A DNA stretch of 64,000 nt from Candidatus Villigracilis saccharophilus (lineage in GTDB: Bacteria; Chloroflexota; Anaerolineae; Anaerolineales; Villigracilaceae). Positions 37,210-45,878 of this stretch are shown piece after piece. The translations under genes were made by a program, and so were the position numbers. The notes under the pieces were generated by a model. It was not told the origin of the DNA and searched no databases. It worked only from the letters and a program-made list of their open reading frames with translations. The first letter of the stretch is position 1, and each line of letters opens with the position of its first letter. Where the stretch lies: positions 29,574 through 93,573 of the forward strand of contig JADJNA010000056.1 in the NCBI GenBank assembly GCA_016709305.1, written 5' to 3'.

Positions 37210-37265
37210 TTATCAGTCCTGAATCCATCACAGGTTCAATTAGGGCTTTGCGGTGAATCGTTTAT

Positions 37266-37304
37266 GCCGCTCCTGTCAGTTCTTCTTTAACTGACAGGAG
37301 CGGC
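37266..37304 (+). terminator. strong terminator after the cytochrome gene
   Basis: A perfect 16-bp stem, GCCGCTCCTGTCAGTT with its complement, and a 7-base loop, followed by ACTTCTTTTCT. Confidence 0.8.
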
Positions 37305-37428
37305 ACTTCTTTTCTCGAGCGACGAAAGTTGTTTTCTTTAAGAAAATTAGGGTGGAGGGGGTTTAGTTTTGCGGTAAACTTGATTTGTATCAGTTTCATA
37401 ATTATTAAAAACCAACTTCAGGGAAAAA

Positions 37429-37788
37429 ATGAAAAAAATCTTGATCGTAGATGATGATGAGCAGATCACAAATCTGTTTGAAAAATTTCTTGTAGAGGAA
37501 GGCTACGAGGCGGCTGGATTGAATGACAGTTCTAAGGCTGTTGAAGTGGCAAATTCTTTTGTCCCCGATCTTTTTTTACTGGATCTCATGATGCCTCAAC
37601 CTGATGGTTTCAAGTTATGCCGGATGCTTCGCGCCACCCAAAAATTTTCACATACCCCGATCATCATCATCACCGCTTTGGGCGACACCGACAGTAAGGT
37701 GGTTGCCTTTGGCGCTGGCGCCAATGATTATCTGCAAAAACCATTTCACATTACCGAGTTGTCAAAAAGAATAAAAGCATTGATTTAG
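37429..37788 (+). CDS. single-domain response regulator (receiver only)
   Basis: 119 aa. Acidic pair at Asp8-Asp10, phospho-acceptor Asp52 in LLDLMMPQPDG, Thr/Ala switch in IIITALG, and the conserved Lys in LQKPF. There is no output domain, so it acts by protein contact, as CheY-like or relay proteins do. It is closely similar to the receiver at 55799 (shared NDSSKA and MMPQPDG). No histidine kinase is in view. A TTGCGGTAAACT at about 37369-37380 may be its -10. It lies between two cytochrome genes and is flanked by hairpins. Confidence 0.9.
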   Translation: MKKILIVDDDEQITNLFEKFLVEEGYEAAGLNDSSKAVEVANSFVPDLFLLDLMMPQPDGFKLCRMLRATQKFSHTPIIIITALGDTDSKVVAFGAGANDYLQKPFHITELSKRIKALI

Positions 37789-37791
37789 GAA

Positions 37792-37826
37792 AAAAGCGGC
37801 GCTCTCTATTTAGAGAACGCCGCTTT
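37792..37826. terminator. bidirectional terminator between receiver and cytochrome genes
   Basis: AAAAGCGGCG and CGCCGCTTTT form the stem, with inner TCTC/GAGA pairing, and A/T tracts lie on both sides. The genes converge on it. Confidence 0.78.
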
Positions 37827-37846
37827 TCATTACTGAGAAATTATTA

Positions 37847-38266
37847 CTATTCGAGCGTTCGAATGAACGCGATGATCTGCCAGATCTGTTCTTCGGTCAA
37901 AACATCTTTCCAGGCGATCATGGCAGTGCCATCTTTGCCGAAGGATATCCGCCAGAACAAATAATCGTCACCGGTCATTGTCTGGAGCAGAGCCAGGTTT
38001 TTCGGAGCAGGAACAAGCGCAGTGCCCGCGGGACCATCGCCATGGCCTTGTCTCCCATGACAGGATTCGCAATTATTTTTGAATACTGCCGCGCCTGCGA
38101 CTGCGGCTTCTTCGCCAAATGGATTGGTCTGACCTGCAAAGTCAGGTGGGACAGGTGTCAGCGTGCCGATTACATCCGCATTCGCGTTCGAACTGGTGGT
38201 GGCGCATCCCCATAGTATTACCCAGCTCAAGACCAAGATTAGATATAACAAATATTTCTTTTTCAT
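37847..38266 (-). CDS. c-type cytochrome lipoprotein
   Basis: 139 aa from the ATG at 38266. Lipobox ILWGC (Cys21), haem-binding CESCH at 66-70 and Met ligand Met116 in GTAMIAWKDVLT. The C-terminal helix EEQIWQIIAFIRTLE closely matches that of the cytochrome at 36481 (DQQIWDVIAYVRELG), so the two are paralogues, this one without the extra module. It is a membrane-anchored monohaem carrier. It overlaps no gene but follows the 67-aa membrane protein gene by 2 nt, so the two are co-transcribed. Confidence 0.87.
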   Translation of the reverse strand: MKKKYLLYLILVLSWVILWGCATTSSNANADVIGTLTPVPPDFAGQTNPFGEEAAVAGAAVFKNNCESCHGRQGHGDGPAGTALVPAPKNLALLQTMTGDDYLFWRISFGKDGTAMIAWKDVLTEEQIWQIIAFIRTLE

Positions 38267-38268
38267 GG

Positions 38269-38472
38269 TTATTTGGACTTGGGTCCGCCTTTGCCCACCT
38301 GGGGAATTCCTTTCGATTCCTGCGTCACCTCGGCTTGATCCTGTTTTGTGTTGCTGCTCAGCCACCCGACGGTGATAATCAGAAAAAAGAACGCGATGCC
38401 GATGTACAACAATAACGACAAACTTGTATCAGGACCTGCCCCGCCTTCAGACAACAAACTTAATGCCAGCAT
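38269..38472 (-). CDS. 67-aa single-TM protein paired with a cytochrome
   Basis: The ATG at 38472 follows GGAGGAAAAC, a strong ribosome site. One TM helix (LLLYIGIAFFFLIITVGWL) at about 17-36 is followed by a polar tail rich in Gln, Lys and Gly. No metal-binding residues. It is 2 nt upstream of the cytochrome gene. Small one-helix proteins often accompany respiratory subunits; that is an inference from position only. Confidence 0.7.
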   Translation of the reverse strand: MLALSLLSEGGAGPDTSLSLLLYIGIAFFFLIITVGWLSSNTKQDQAEVTQESKGIPQVGKGGPKSK

Positions 38473-38583
38473 GTTTTCCTCCGATATGTTATGGATACGC
38501 CACTTATACGTGAAAAGATAATACATGTCAAATGAAAAAATGATTGCGGTAAAATTAATCCCAGCCTATTGAGGAGAAAATAT

Positions 38584-39462
38584 ATGACGCTTAAAGCCTG
38601 GCACAAGATACTTATATTTCTATTTGCAATTGTTGTTTTCTTACGCCTCACATCAAACCCCGCACCTGAAAGAGCTTATTACTCGGATGATATGAATTAT
38701 CCGCTGGTTATCGCTCATCAGGGCGGAGATGAGGTCTGGCCTGGTGACACGCTTTTTGCATATCAAAATGCTGCGGCATTAGGCGTGGATGTACTTGAGA
38801 TGGATATCCATATTTCCCGGGATGGCGTACTTGTTCTCATGCACGATGAGAAAGTGGACCGCACTACAGACGGCACAGGCGAGATCGAATCCATGACGCT
38901 TGCAGAACTTAAGCGGCTTGACGCAGGTTTTGGCTGGTCGCTGGATGAAGGTAAGACCTTCCCATTCCGTGGGCAGGGTATCACCGTGACCACTTTGGAG
39001 GAAGTTTTCCAGGCTTTCCCTGAAAAGCATATGACGATTGAGATCAAAAAATCCAACGCCTCGATGGTTAAACCATTCTGCGACCTTATCCGAAAATACG
39101 AAATGCAGGATAAAGTTCTGGTTGCGTCGTTCTATGATGACAAGATAAAGGAGTTTCGCGCGGAATGTCCTGATGTGGCTACTTCAAGCGCGAAGCAGGA
39201 AACCACGGTATTTGTTCTGTTAAGCAAGGCTTTTCTTTCAGGATTTTATTCACCCAAATTTCTCTCCCTTCAAGTCCCCGAAGAATCCGGCGGAATTACT
39301 ATCATGACAGAAGCGTTTGTCAGGGCAGCCCACGCACGCGGACTTGCGGTTGAGGTGTGGACGATCAATGACAAGGAAACCATGCAAAAATTGATCAGCT
39401 GGGGCGTGGATGGTATCATGACTGATAGGCCAGATATATTGATGGAGTTGGTGGGAAGATAG
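38584..39462 (+). CDS. glycerophosphodiester phosphodiesterase (GDPD)
   Basis: 292 aa from the ATG at 38584 with GAGGAG upstream. An N-terminal hydrophobic segment (ILIFLFAIVVFLRL) is either a signal peptide or an anchor. Catalytic residues are present: HQGGDEVWPGDT (usual HRGG), LEMDIHISRDG with Glu and Asp metal ligands, and LMHDEKVDRTTDGTG with the second His. The C-terminal GLAVEVWTINDKETMQKLISWGVDGIMTDRPD is the standard barrel end. It hydrolyses glycerophosphodiesters to glycerol-3-phosphate and an alcohol outside the cytoplasm. The Arg-to-Gln change after the first His is unusual. Confidence 0.9.
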   Translation: MTLKAWHKILIFLFAIVVFLRLTSNPAPERAYYSDDMNYPLVIAHQGGDEVWPGDTLFAYQNAAALGVDVLEMDIHISRDGVLVLMHDEKVDRTTDGTGEIESMTLAELKRLDAGFGWSLDEGKTFPFRGQGITVTTLEEVFQAFPEKHMTIEIKKSNASMVKPFCDLIRKYEMQDKVLVASFYDDKIKEFRAECPDVATSSAKQETTVFVLLSKAFLSGFYSPKFLSLQVPEESGGITIMTEAFVRAAHARGLAVEVWTINDKETMQKLISWGVDGIMTDRPDILMELVGR

Positions 39463-39465
39463 CAA

Positions 39466-39503
39466 AACAAAAATGGACTGGTTTTGGCCAGTCCATTTTT
39501 GTT
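39466..39503. terminator. bidirectional terminator between GDPD and nitroreductase genes
   Basis: A perfect 16-bp stem, AACAAAAATGGACTGG with its complement, and a 6-base loop. It overlaps the nitroreductase stop codon. Confidence 0.8.
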
Positions 39504-40059
39504 ACTCCATCCAGGTCGTGCGGTCTTCAAAAGATGGTCTTACGGCCGATTCTGTGACAATCTCTGGGTATCCTATATATATGAACCCGGAAATCGTTTG
39601 ATCTTCTGCCAGGCCAAAGAATTCCTTCACCTTTGCATCGCGCGCCCATTCGCCAGTTCGCCAGATCGCGCCGAGTCCCAGAGCGTGTGCGGCCAATAAA
39701 ATATTTTGGCAGGCGGCGGAAACTGCGGCAATATTTTCCTCCCCGATCACTTTCTTTTCCACTGGTTTTTCCACGCCAACGGTGATAATGACTGGCGCGC
39801 GGAGCGGCAATGCGCGGATATTGTCTATTGCTTCTTTCGGCGCATCAGGCATACGGTCAAGCTGTGAAGCGGCCCTCACCTCCCCAAGTTTATTGCGCGA
39901 ACCCCCGCTCAAAACAAACAAACGCCACGGTCTGACCCTGTAATGATTCGGCGCGTGATTGCCGGCGTCTAATATTTTTTCGAGCATGTCCCGCGGTACG
40001 GCATCTGTCTTGAGATTTTTCGCTGAATATCTTGTATTGATCGTTTCAAATAGTTCCAT
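39502..40059 (-). CDS. nitroreductase (YdjA-like FMN enzyme)
   Basis: 185 aa. The N-terminus RYSAKNLKTDAVPRDMLEKILDAGNHAPNHYRVRPWRLFVL is the FMN-binding RxSxR-type opening, with ACQNILLAAHALGLGAIWRTG the second FMN/dimer segment. The length suits the short YdjA group. It reduces nitroaromatics, quinones or flavin-like acceptors with NAD(P)H; the natural substrate is unknown. It is divergent from the amidohydrolase gene, with only 44 bases between starts, so the promoters overlap. Confidence 0.87.
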   Translation of the reverse strand: MELFETINTRYSAKNLKTDAVPRDMLEKILDAGNHAPNHYRVRPWRLFVLSGGSRNKLGEVRAASQLDRMPDAPKEAIDNIRALPLRAPVIITVGVEKPVEKKVIGEENIAAVSAACQNILLAAHALGLGAIWRTGEWARDAKVKEFFGLAEDQTISGFIYIGYPEIVTESAVRPSFEDRTTWME

Positions 40060-40103
40060 CGTTCCTCCGCCACTTGGACGCTTGCGGGTAAAATTGTCTT
40101 ACC

Positions 40104-41159
40104 ATGAAAATATTTTACTGCGAGACACATCGAAAACATTATCCGCCATTTGAGGTTTTTGACGGGGGGAAGCGCGTGCCTTATCTCGAAAACCCGGACC
40201 GAATGGATAGGATACTAACAGCCTTGAATAAAACGGATTGGGCTGAAATTGTGGAGCCTGATGATTTTGGACTCGCTCCGATCCTCGCGGTGCACGATAA
40301 GGATTACATCAGCTTCCTCGCATCCTGCTGGACCGAGTGGCTGGATTCTGACCCCGAAGTTGCGATTTCACCTGAGACGCACGCCTTTTTGCCGGCGACC
40401 TTTGCATTACGGCGCAAGCCGCATGTCCCAAGCACTTTGCTCGGCAAGGCGGGTTATTTTATGATGGACTTATCTGCCTGCATTGTTGAACACACCTATA
40501 CTGCAGCATTGACTTCAGCCAATTGCGCTCTTGGTGCTGTTGAATTTGTTTCCCGTTCAACTTCATCATCCATTCTCCCAAATTCATCATTCGCATTATG
40601 CCGTCCACCCGGGCACCACGCGGGTACTGACTACGCCGGCGGATATTGCTTCATCAACAATGCCTCCGTTGCCGCAAACTGGCTTTCATCTAAAGGGAAG
40701 GTTGCCTTGCTTGACATTGACTATCATGCCGGCAATGGAACACAGGATATATTTTACGAACGCAAGGACGTCTTGACCATTTCCATTCACGGCGATCCTG
40801 ATTATGAATATCCACACTACATCGGTTACGCGGATGAAACAGGTGCGGGTGAGGGACTTGGCTATCATCGGAATTTCCCGCTTCCTGCTGGTACTGAAAA
40901 TGGCGCATACTTGGCCGTATTGGACGAATCGCTTGGCATGATACGAGATTTTGAACCGAATTATCTAGTCTTATCCACTGGGATGGATACCTTCGAAAAT
41001 GATCCGCTTGGGAAATTCAAGGTGACTCGCGGCGGGTTTGCTGAAATTGGTAAGCGCATCGCCAGTCTTCAACTTCCGTCTGCCATTGTGATGGAAGGCG
41101 GCTACGCCAATGCTGCTTTGGGTGAAAATATAGTCGCCTTGCTGGATAACTTCAAATGA
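40104..41159 (+). CDS. histone deacetylase-family amidohydrolase (acetylpolyamine deacetylase-like)
   Basis: 351 aa. Key sites are RPPGHHAGTDYAGGYCFINN (His-His charge-relay pair), LDIDYHAGNGTQDIFY (zinc Asp and His), VLTISIHGDP and LSTGMDTFENDPLG (third zinc Asp). The zinc-dependent family removes acetyl groups from polyamines, lysines or other amines. The long N-terminal extension (HRKHYPPFEVFDGGKRVPYLENPDR) and the length of about 350 aa fit the acetylpolyamine amidohydrolase branch. With potDABC at 24878 this suggests reuse of acetylated polyamines, an inference. A TTGCGGGTAAAAT lies just upstream. It overlaps the next gene by 4 nt. Confidence 0.87.
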   Translation: MKIFYCETHRKHYPPFEVFDGGKRVPYLENPDRMDRILTALNKTDWAEIVEPDDFGLAPILAVHDKDYISFLASCWTEWLDSDPEVAISPETHAFLPATFALRRKPHVPSTLLGKAGYFMMDLSACIVEHTYTAALTSANCALGAVEFVSRSTSSSILPNSSFALCRPPGHHAGTDYAGGYCFINNASVAANWLSSKGKVALLDIDYHAGNGTQDIFYERKDVLTISIHGDPDYEYPHYIGYADETGAGEGLGYHRNFPLPAGTENGAYLAVLDESLGMIRDFEPNYLVLSTGMDTFENDPLGKFKVTRGGFAEIGKRIASLQLPSAIVMEGGYANAALGENIVALLDNFK

Positions 41160-41929
41160 AAAAACAGGTAATCGGTTTACTGGTCATTCTATTCCTACTT
41201 TGTGCTTGTGGACTGTCTCCTGCAGAGCAGGCGATGTTAACGCCTACTACCATCACTTCCACATCCGCTGCATGGACAAAGATCCCTGAGGCAAGGCCAA
41301 CATCCACACAAATACCATCACCCACCTTTACATTCACGCCGACGATCACATTCACCCCAACTATCACCCCTGCGCCGACATTTGCCTTTCCGTCTGTGAC
41401 TGTCAATAAACAGGCGCATTGCCGCTACGGCCCTGCTGTTGCGTATCTTCACGCTGCTGACCTGGCTGTCGGAGATGCCGGCACAGTCCGAGAAAGGGCG
41501 GTCTATAGTAACTGGCTGCGCATCAAATTTGACAAACTCGAATATCAATGCTGGGTTGCTCCGTCAGTTGTGGATCTGGCGGGAGATATTAGCAGCATTG
41601 TCAAAACCATTCCCAACCTGCAAACCATAGGCAGTAATCAATACGGACCGCCGCATAACGTCACTGCTGTTCGCAACGGCGATCAGGTTACTATTAATTG
41701 GGAACAAATGGTTATGACTGTGGATAAGGATCGCGGCTATTTTATTGAGGCATTTGTCTGCCAAAATGGATTCCTGTTGTGGTGGACCTTCTCATACCCC
41801 GATCAATACAGCACAAGCTACACCGTTAAGGATGAATCGGGCTGTTCTGCACCTTCTTATGGTCAGTTATACACAGTGGAAAAACATGGTTATTCACAGC
41901 CGTTTGATATTCCCTGGCCTGCGCCTTAA
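41156..41929 (+). CDS. lipoprotein with Thr-Pro linker and SH3-like domain
   Basis: 257 aa. Signal and lipobox LLCACGLS (Cys about 18). A Thr/Pro/Phe-rich linker (FTFTPTITFTPTIT) leads to an SH3-like domain (HCRYGPAVAYLHAADLAVGD ... WLRIKFDKLEYQCWVAPSVV). The final 100 residues look beta-rich (VTAVRNGDQVTINWEQ), like a fibronectin-type or Ig-like domain, with cysteines in FVCQNG and SGCSAP. It resembles the lipoprotein at 4962. It is coupled to the amidohydrolase gene by ATGA overlap but is probably functionally separate. Surface role inferred. Confidence 0.78.
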   Translation: MKKQVIGLLVILFLLCACGLSPAEQAMLTPTTITSTSAAWTKIPEARPTSTQIPSPTFTFTPTITFTPTITPAPTFAFPSVTVNKQAHCRYGPAVAYLHAADLAVGDAGTVRERAVYSNWLRIKFDKLEYQCWVAPSVVDLAGDISSIVKTIPNLQTIGSNQYGPPHNVTAVRNGDQVTINWEQMVMTVDKDRGYFIEAFVCQNGFLLWWTFSYPDQYSTSYTVKDESGCSAPSYGQLYTVEKHGYSQPFDIPWPAP

Positions 41930-41946
41930 TCGCTTAATAGATGTTT

Positions 41947-42319
41947 TTATCTTCTGATGATTCCAGCTTTTTTCAACGCACTTTCAAGCGCGTCAATGGT
42001 TGCAGGTTTGATCAACATTGCCTGCGCGCCGCCTTTTAGGACTTGCTGGCGGGTCTCTGGTTGATCATCGGCTGTGATTACGATGACCGGTACTTTCATC
42101 AAGCGCGGTTCACGGCGAATATAGGCAAGTACTTCCGGTGCCGTCCACGCCGGGCATATTTATATCAAGGCAAACAAAACGTGGAATGATTTTTCCCAGT
42201 GCATTTAGTGCTGCGCTTGACCCATAGGCAACCTGCGTTGGCAGGTCCAGCAGATTTAGCATTTGTTGCAGTGCGTCTGCTGTTTGACGGTTGTCGTCAA
42301 TGATCAATCCTTCAGACAT
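41947..42319 (-). CDS. single-domain response regulator (frameshifted)
   Basis: About 123 aa in two frames. The first, 42319 to about 42140, reads MSEGLIIDDNRQTADALQQM ... CLDINMPGVDG with phospho-acceptor Asp52. The second, about 42140 to 41947, reads PEVLAYIRREPRLMKVPVIV, ITADDQ, GGAQAMLIKPAT with the Lys and Thr-type switch, ending in KKAGIIRR. A one-base error in GACGGCACCGGAAG explains the break. Its ATG follows directly after the MoeA-PBP stop (TAAATG), so it is coupled to that gene. No output domain. Confidence 0.8.
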
Positions 42320-44367
42320 TTAATCCTCCAAAATAATCTTACCCATTACAGACACATCATACCCCATCAATTGAGAAACAGCTCCGCGAAACCCCGAGTC
42401 AGTTAAGAGTTCATAGAGAGGCGACAATAATTCGCTGCGCGCATGTTGTTTTGGTATGACCAGGTCGTAGCGCTCTTGAAACAACGGGATGAAATCTAGT
42501 TCCAGGGCTTGTGCGGCGGCGGCGATTCCAAGTCCGCAATCGGCGCGCCCTGATGCGATCGCTGCCGCAACTCCCAGATGCGTATATTCTTCCTGAGTGT
42601 AGCCGAGGATGGAATCAGGGTTTATGCTTCTTAAGTTCATATGATAATCAAGCAGGACGCGTGTGCCTGCTCCGCGCTGGCGGTTCACGAACTGGATCTC
42701 CCGCTTCGGAGTCTGCCCGTTGTTGATGAGGTCTTCCAGATTTTTTATGCCCTTTGGGTTTCCCTTCTTAACGATCAACCCCTGATCCCGTCCCACCAAC
42801 GCGACCACCTTCACATTCATGTTCGGCATGTATTGGCGGATGTATGATATGTTATAGGTACCATCACTCGGGTCAAGCAAATGTGAGCCTGCCATATGCG
42901 CTTCTCCGCGGCGCAACGCAACCAGACCGCCCTGCGAGCCGACATTGGCAGATGCCAATCTGCGGTTATGTCCCGCGAGGAATTGCGCAAGCAGGTCGAG
43001 GGTCATATCATGCGAACCAATGCAGAAGATCGTTTTTTCGATCTCTGTCCTGGTTCGATACATGCGGACCTTTACCAGTTCACCCGCTTCCAATCCCTGC
43101 ACGCCGCTTGGGATCAATGCGAGTCCATCCGCCTGCACCAGCGAAGTGATGACGCCTGCTCCGCGGGACAATGGCGCGGCAAGAAGTTTATCTCCCACCT
43201 TGCCGACTGCCACACGCACAAAATCATCATCGCCTGCGGGTGAAACGATCTTTCTTGTCAGTACTGCTGTCTCGGTGGGGAGCTCAATTGGCGGGCGCCC
43301 AAGCCATTTCGCAATGATCGATTCAACAAAAATATCAATTGTTAATGCAGCGGAGACCGGGTAGCCCGGTACTCCGATGATGGGAATTATGTCATTGTGA
43401 GCGTCATTCTTTCCCGAGGCATTCTCCCCATAATTTGGGATTGCCCACCTGTAATGGGGTGCGCCTTGTTTCTTGCAATGGTCCCAAGAATCACTGGGTG
43501 GCCAGGCCTGACAGCTACTCCATGAACTAAAAGTGCGCCAAGCTTTTCAACCACCTTTGACGAGAAATCTTCTGCGCCTGCGGAGGAGCCAGCGTTCAAG
43601 AGAACTAGGTCATGCGTTTGCGCGGCTTCCACAACCGCATCACAGATCGAATCAAAATTATCTTTTGTGATCGGGTATCGGGTTGGCTCGCCGCCCATGT
43701 TCTTAATCTGCGCGGCGATAACAAGGGAGTTGTATTCGAGGATGTCACCGGATTTTAGTTTGGATCCGATCGGGACCAGTTCCGTGCCAGTTGGCAGGAT
43801 CGCAACTTTCGGTTTGCGTGCGACGCGTATGGTTTGATGTCCAGAGGCGGCGATTGCACCTAGATCCGCTGGGCGCAGGGAGTGTCCTGCTGGCAGAACA
43901 AGTTGAGTCGCTACAATATCTTCACCCAGCGGGCGGACATGACTCCAGGGCGCGACCGCTGCGCGAATACGAATAGTTTTGGGGCCCCGAATATCTTTTG
44001 TGATTTGACCATTCTCATCGAGTGATTCCACATTCTCGATTGGAATGACCGCGTTCGCCCACTCTGGGAGCGGGTCACCTGTATCAACATACTGTGCTTC
44101 GGAACCAATAAATAAACTGATGGGCGTGGACGGCATCGCGCCATTTGTGGAGATTGCGCGCAAGGCGAAACCATCCATCGCTGAGGCGTGATAGTGCGGC
44201 GAGGAAATCTCCGCCCAAATCGGTTCGGCAGTAATTCGACCCAGGGCATTTTCATCGAGCGGGATCGATTCAACGCCAAGTAAATGCCAAAGATCAGCCT
44301 CTTGCAAGGCCTGGCGCAAACGTGATTGAGCTTGTGAAAGTGGAATATCGTGTAGGTATACAGACAT
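42320..44367 (-). CDS. moeA: molybdopterin molybdotransferase MoeA fused to a periplasmic-binding-protein-like domain (frameshifted)
   Basis: About 680 aa. The first frame (44367 to about 43440) is MoeA: HYHASAMDGFALRA, VDTGDPLPEWANAVIPIENV, VAILPTGTELV, LLNAGSSAGAEDF and GVAVRPGHPVILG. The second frame takes over between about 43390 and 43450 and continues with PIIGVPGYPVSAALTIDIFV and domain IV. From about residue 430 it has a PBP-like domain (IFCIGSHDMTLDLLAQFL, GSHLLDPSDGTYN, RQRGAGTRVLLDYH, ADCGLGIAAAAQALEL). MoeA inserts molybdenum into MPT-AMP; the fused PBP-like domain is known from archaeal and some bacterial MoeA and may sense molybdate or substrate. One base is probably missing or extra. 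Confidence 0.88.
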
Positions 44368-44397
44368 AAATTCCTAGAAAACATTTATTTGGAGATA

Positions 44398-45735
44398 CTA
44401 TGCAACCCCATCCATCGCAGCGCCGAGACGTTTGATGATCTCGTCCACTTCATCTTCCGTGATGGAAAGCGGGGGAGAGAAGGCTAATGTATTCCCAAGC
44501 GGACGGGAGCGCAAGCCATGCTCCTGCGCAGCTTTGAATATCTTCATGGTCATGGCGGGGTCAGCTGTTTTAGATTCCTTGTTGGAGACAATTTCCACGC
44601 CGCAGACCAGACCAATTCCGCGCACATCGCCGACAAATGAGAATTCCGTCATTGTTTTCAGCCCCTCAAGCAGGCGTTTGCCCAGTTCGCGCGCGCGTTT
44701 CGGGAATTCTTCACGTTCCATGATCTCGAGGTTTTTTAACCCAACGGCGCATGCCATGGCATGACCAGAATAAGTGTAGCCGTGCATGTAAGTTTCCGTA
44801 TCTGCGGCGGTTTCCATAGTCTGGCGGATCTCATCAGTGATCTGAATTCCGCCTAGCTGCGCGTATCCACTCGTGATGGCTTTTGCAAAAGAAAGAATAT
44901 CGGGTTTAACATTCCAGTGCTTTAGCGCAAACCATTCACCAGTCCTTCCAAAGCCTGTGATGACTTCATCGGCAATAAAAAGGATCTCGTATTTGTCGCA
45001 GATCTGGCGAATCAGCGGGAAATAGTCGGCGGGGGGAATCACAACGCCACCCACACCCATAATGGGTTCGGCGATGAACGCCGCTACCGTATCCTGACCT
45101 TCACGCAAGATTGCCTCTTCCAATTCGCGCGCCGCAGCCTGACCAACGCTCTCGCCAACTTTTAGTTGACCCTCGTACCGATATGGATTTGGCGCAGGGA
45201 TGTGGATAAATCCATCCATAGCAGGTCCGAACATGCCATGATATTTTTCAAGTCCGGTGGCAAATGTCGCGGCGAGGGTAATACCGTGATAGGAACCCTT
45301 GCGGGCGATCACTTTATATTTACCGGGTTTGCCTTTTCGCTTCCAGTAATAACGCGCGGTCTTGAAAGCGGAATCATTTGCTTCTGATCCGCCGGATGTA
45401 AAGAAAGTTGTATTCAAGCCTTCGTAGGCGAACCCTGCGAGTTTATCGGCAAGTCGGATCGAAGGCAGATTGGTCATGCCCGAAAAGTTGGATGTAAATG
45501 CCAGTTCCTTCATTTGGTCATATGCTGTTTTAGCTAGTTCCTCGCGCCCATATCCGGCATTGACATTCCACAGTCCTGCCATGCCATCGAGTATTTTTTC
45601 CCCATCGGTTGTGTATAGCCAGACGCCTTCGCCGCGCTCAATTACCAAAGGATTGGCATGTGACTTGGGATGGTAAACAGGATGTAATTGCTTTTTATCC
45701 TTCTCGATCCAGGCTGATGTATCTTGTTTGGTCAT
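44398..45735 (-). CDS. class III (omega) aminotransferase, PLP-dependent
   Basis: 445 aa; Met at 45735 has GGAG upstream and is preferred over Met at 45747. Signature pieces are FTSGGSEANDSAFKTARYYW, KGSYHGIT, FIADEVITGFGRTG (Asp that holds the PLP ring) and LSFAKAITSGYAQLGG with the Schiff-base Lys. The opening (YHPKSHANPLVIERGEGVWLYTTDG) resembles putrescine/beta-alanine:pyruvate aminotransferases. It probably moves an amino group from a diamine or omega-amino acid to pyruvate or 2-oxoglutarate. A polyamine link is plausible given the Pot system. It follows the MoeA gene upstream by 30 nt on the same strand. Confidence 0.88.
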   Translation of the reverse strand: MTKQDTSAWIEKDKKQLHPVYHPKSHANPLVIERGEGVWLYTTDGEKILDGMAGLWNVNAGYGREELAKTAYDQMKELAFTSNFSGMTNLPSIRLADKLAGFAYEGLNTTFFTSGGSEANDSAFKTARYYWKRKGKPGKYKVIARKGSYHGITLAATFATGLEKYHGMFGPAMDGFIHIPAPNPYRYEGQLKVGESVGQAAARELEEAILREGQDTVAAFIAEPIMGVGGVVIPPADYFPLIRQICDKYEILFIADEVITGFGRTGEWFALKHWNVKPDILSFAKAITSGYAQLGGIQITDEIRQTMETAADTETYMHGYTYSGHAMACAVGLKNLEIMEREEFPKRARELGKRLLEGLKTMTEFSFVGDVRGIGLVCGVEIVSNKESKTADPAMTMKIFKAAQEHGLRSRPLGNTLAFSPPLSITEDEVDEIIKRLGAAMDGVA

Positions 45736-45814
45736 GGTAGTCTCCATTATTTTTATCACAAAGTGTCACAAAGCATTACGAATTTTTTTTTTCAGGTTTT
45801 TCCTTTGTGCACCT

Positions 45815-45856
45815 CACCGGCACTGTACCAAACGCAGTGCGGTGCAAGTGCCGGTG
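45815..45856. repeat. intergenic palindrome
   Basis: CACCGGCACT and AGTGCCGGTG form the outer arms, with an inner TGCACCGCACTGCG-like pairing. It lies in the 143-base gap between guaB and the aminotransferase and may act as a terminator for guaB. Confidence 0.6.
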
Positions 45857-45878
45857 CCTTTGTGGTTAAGAGTTTTTC

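Noticed and set aside
42511..43364. Overlapping plus-strand frames rich in Arg/Cys
   Set aside because: They are antisense to the MoeA-PBP gene, whose minus-strand sequence is a clear match to its family.
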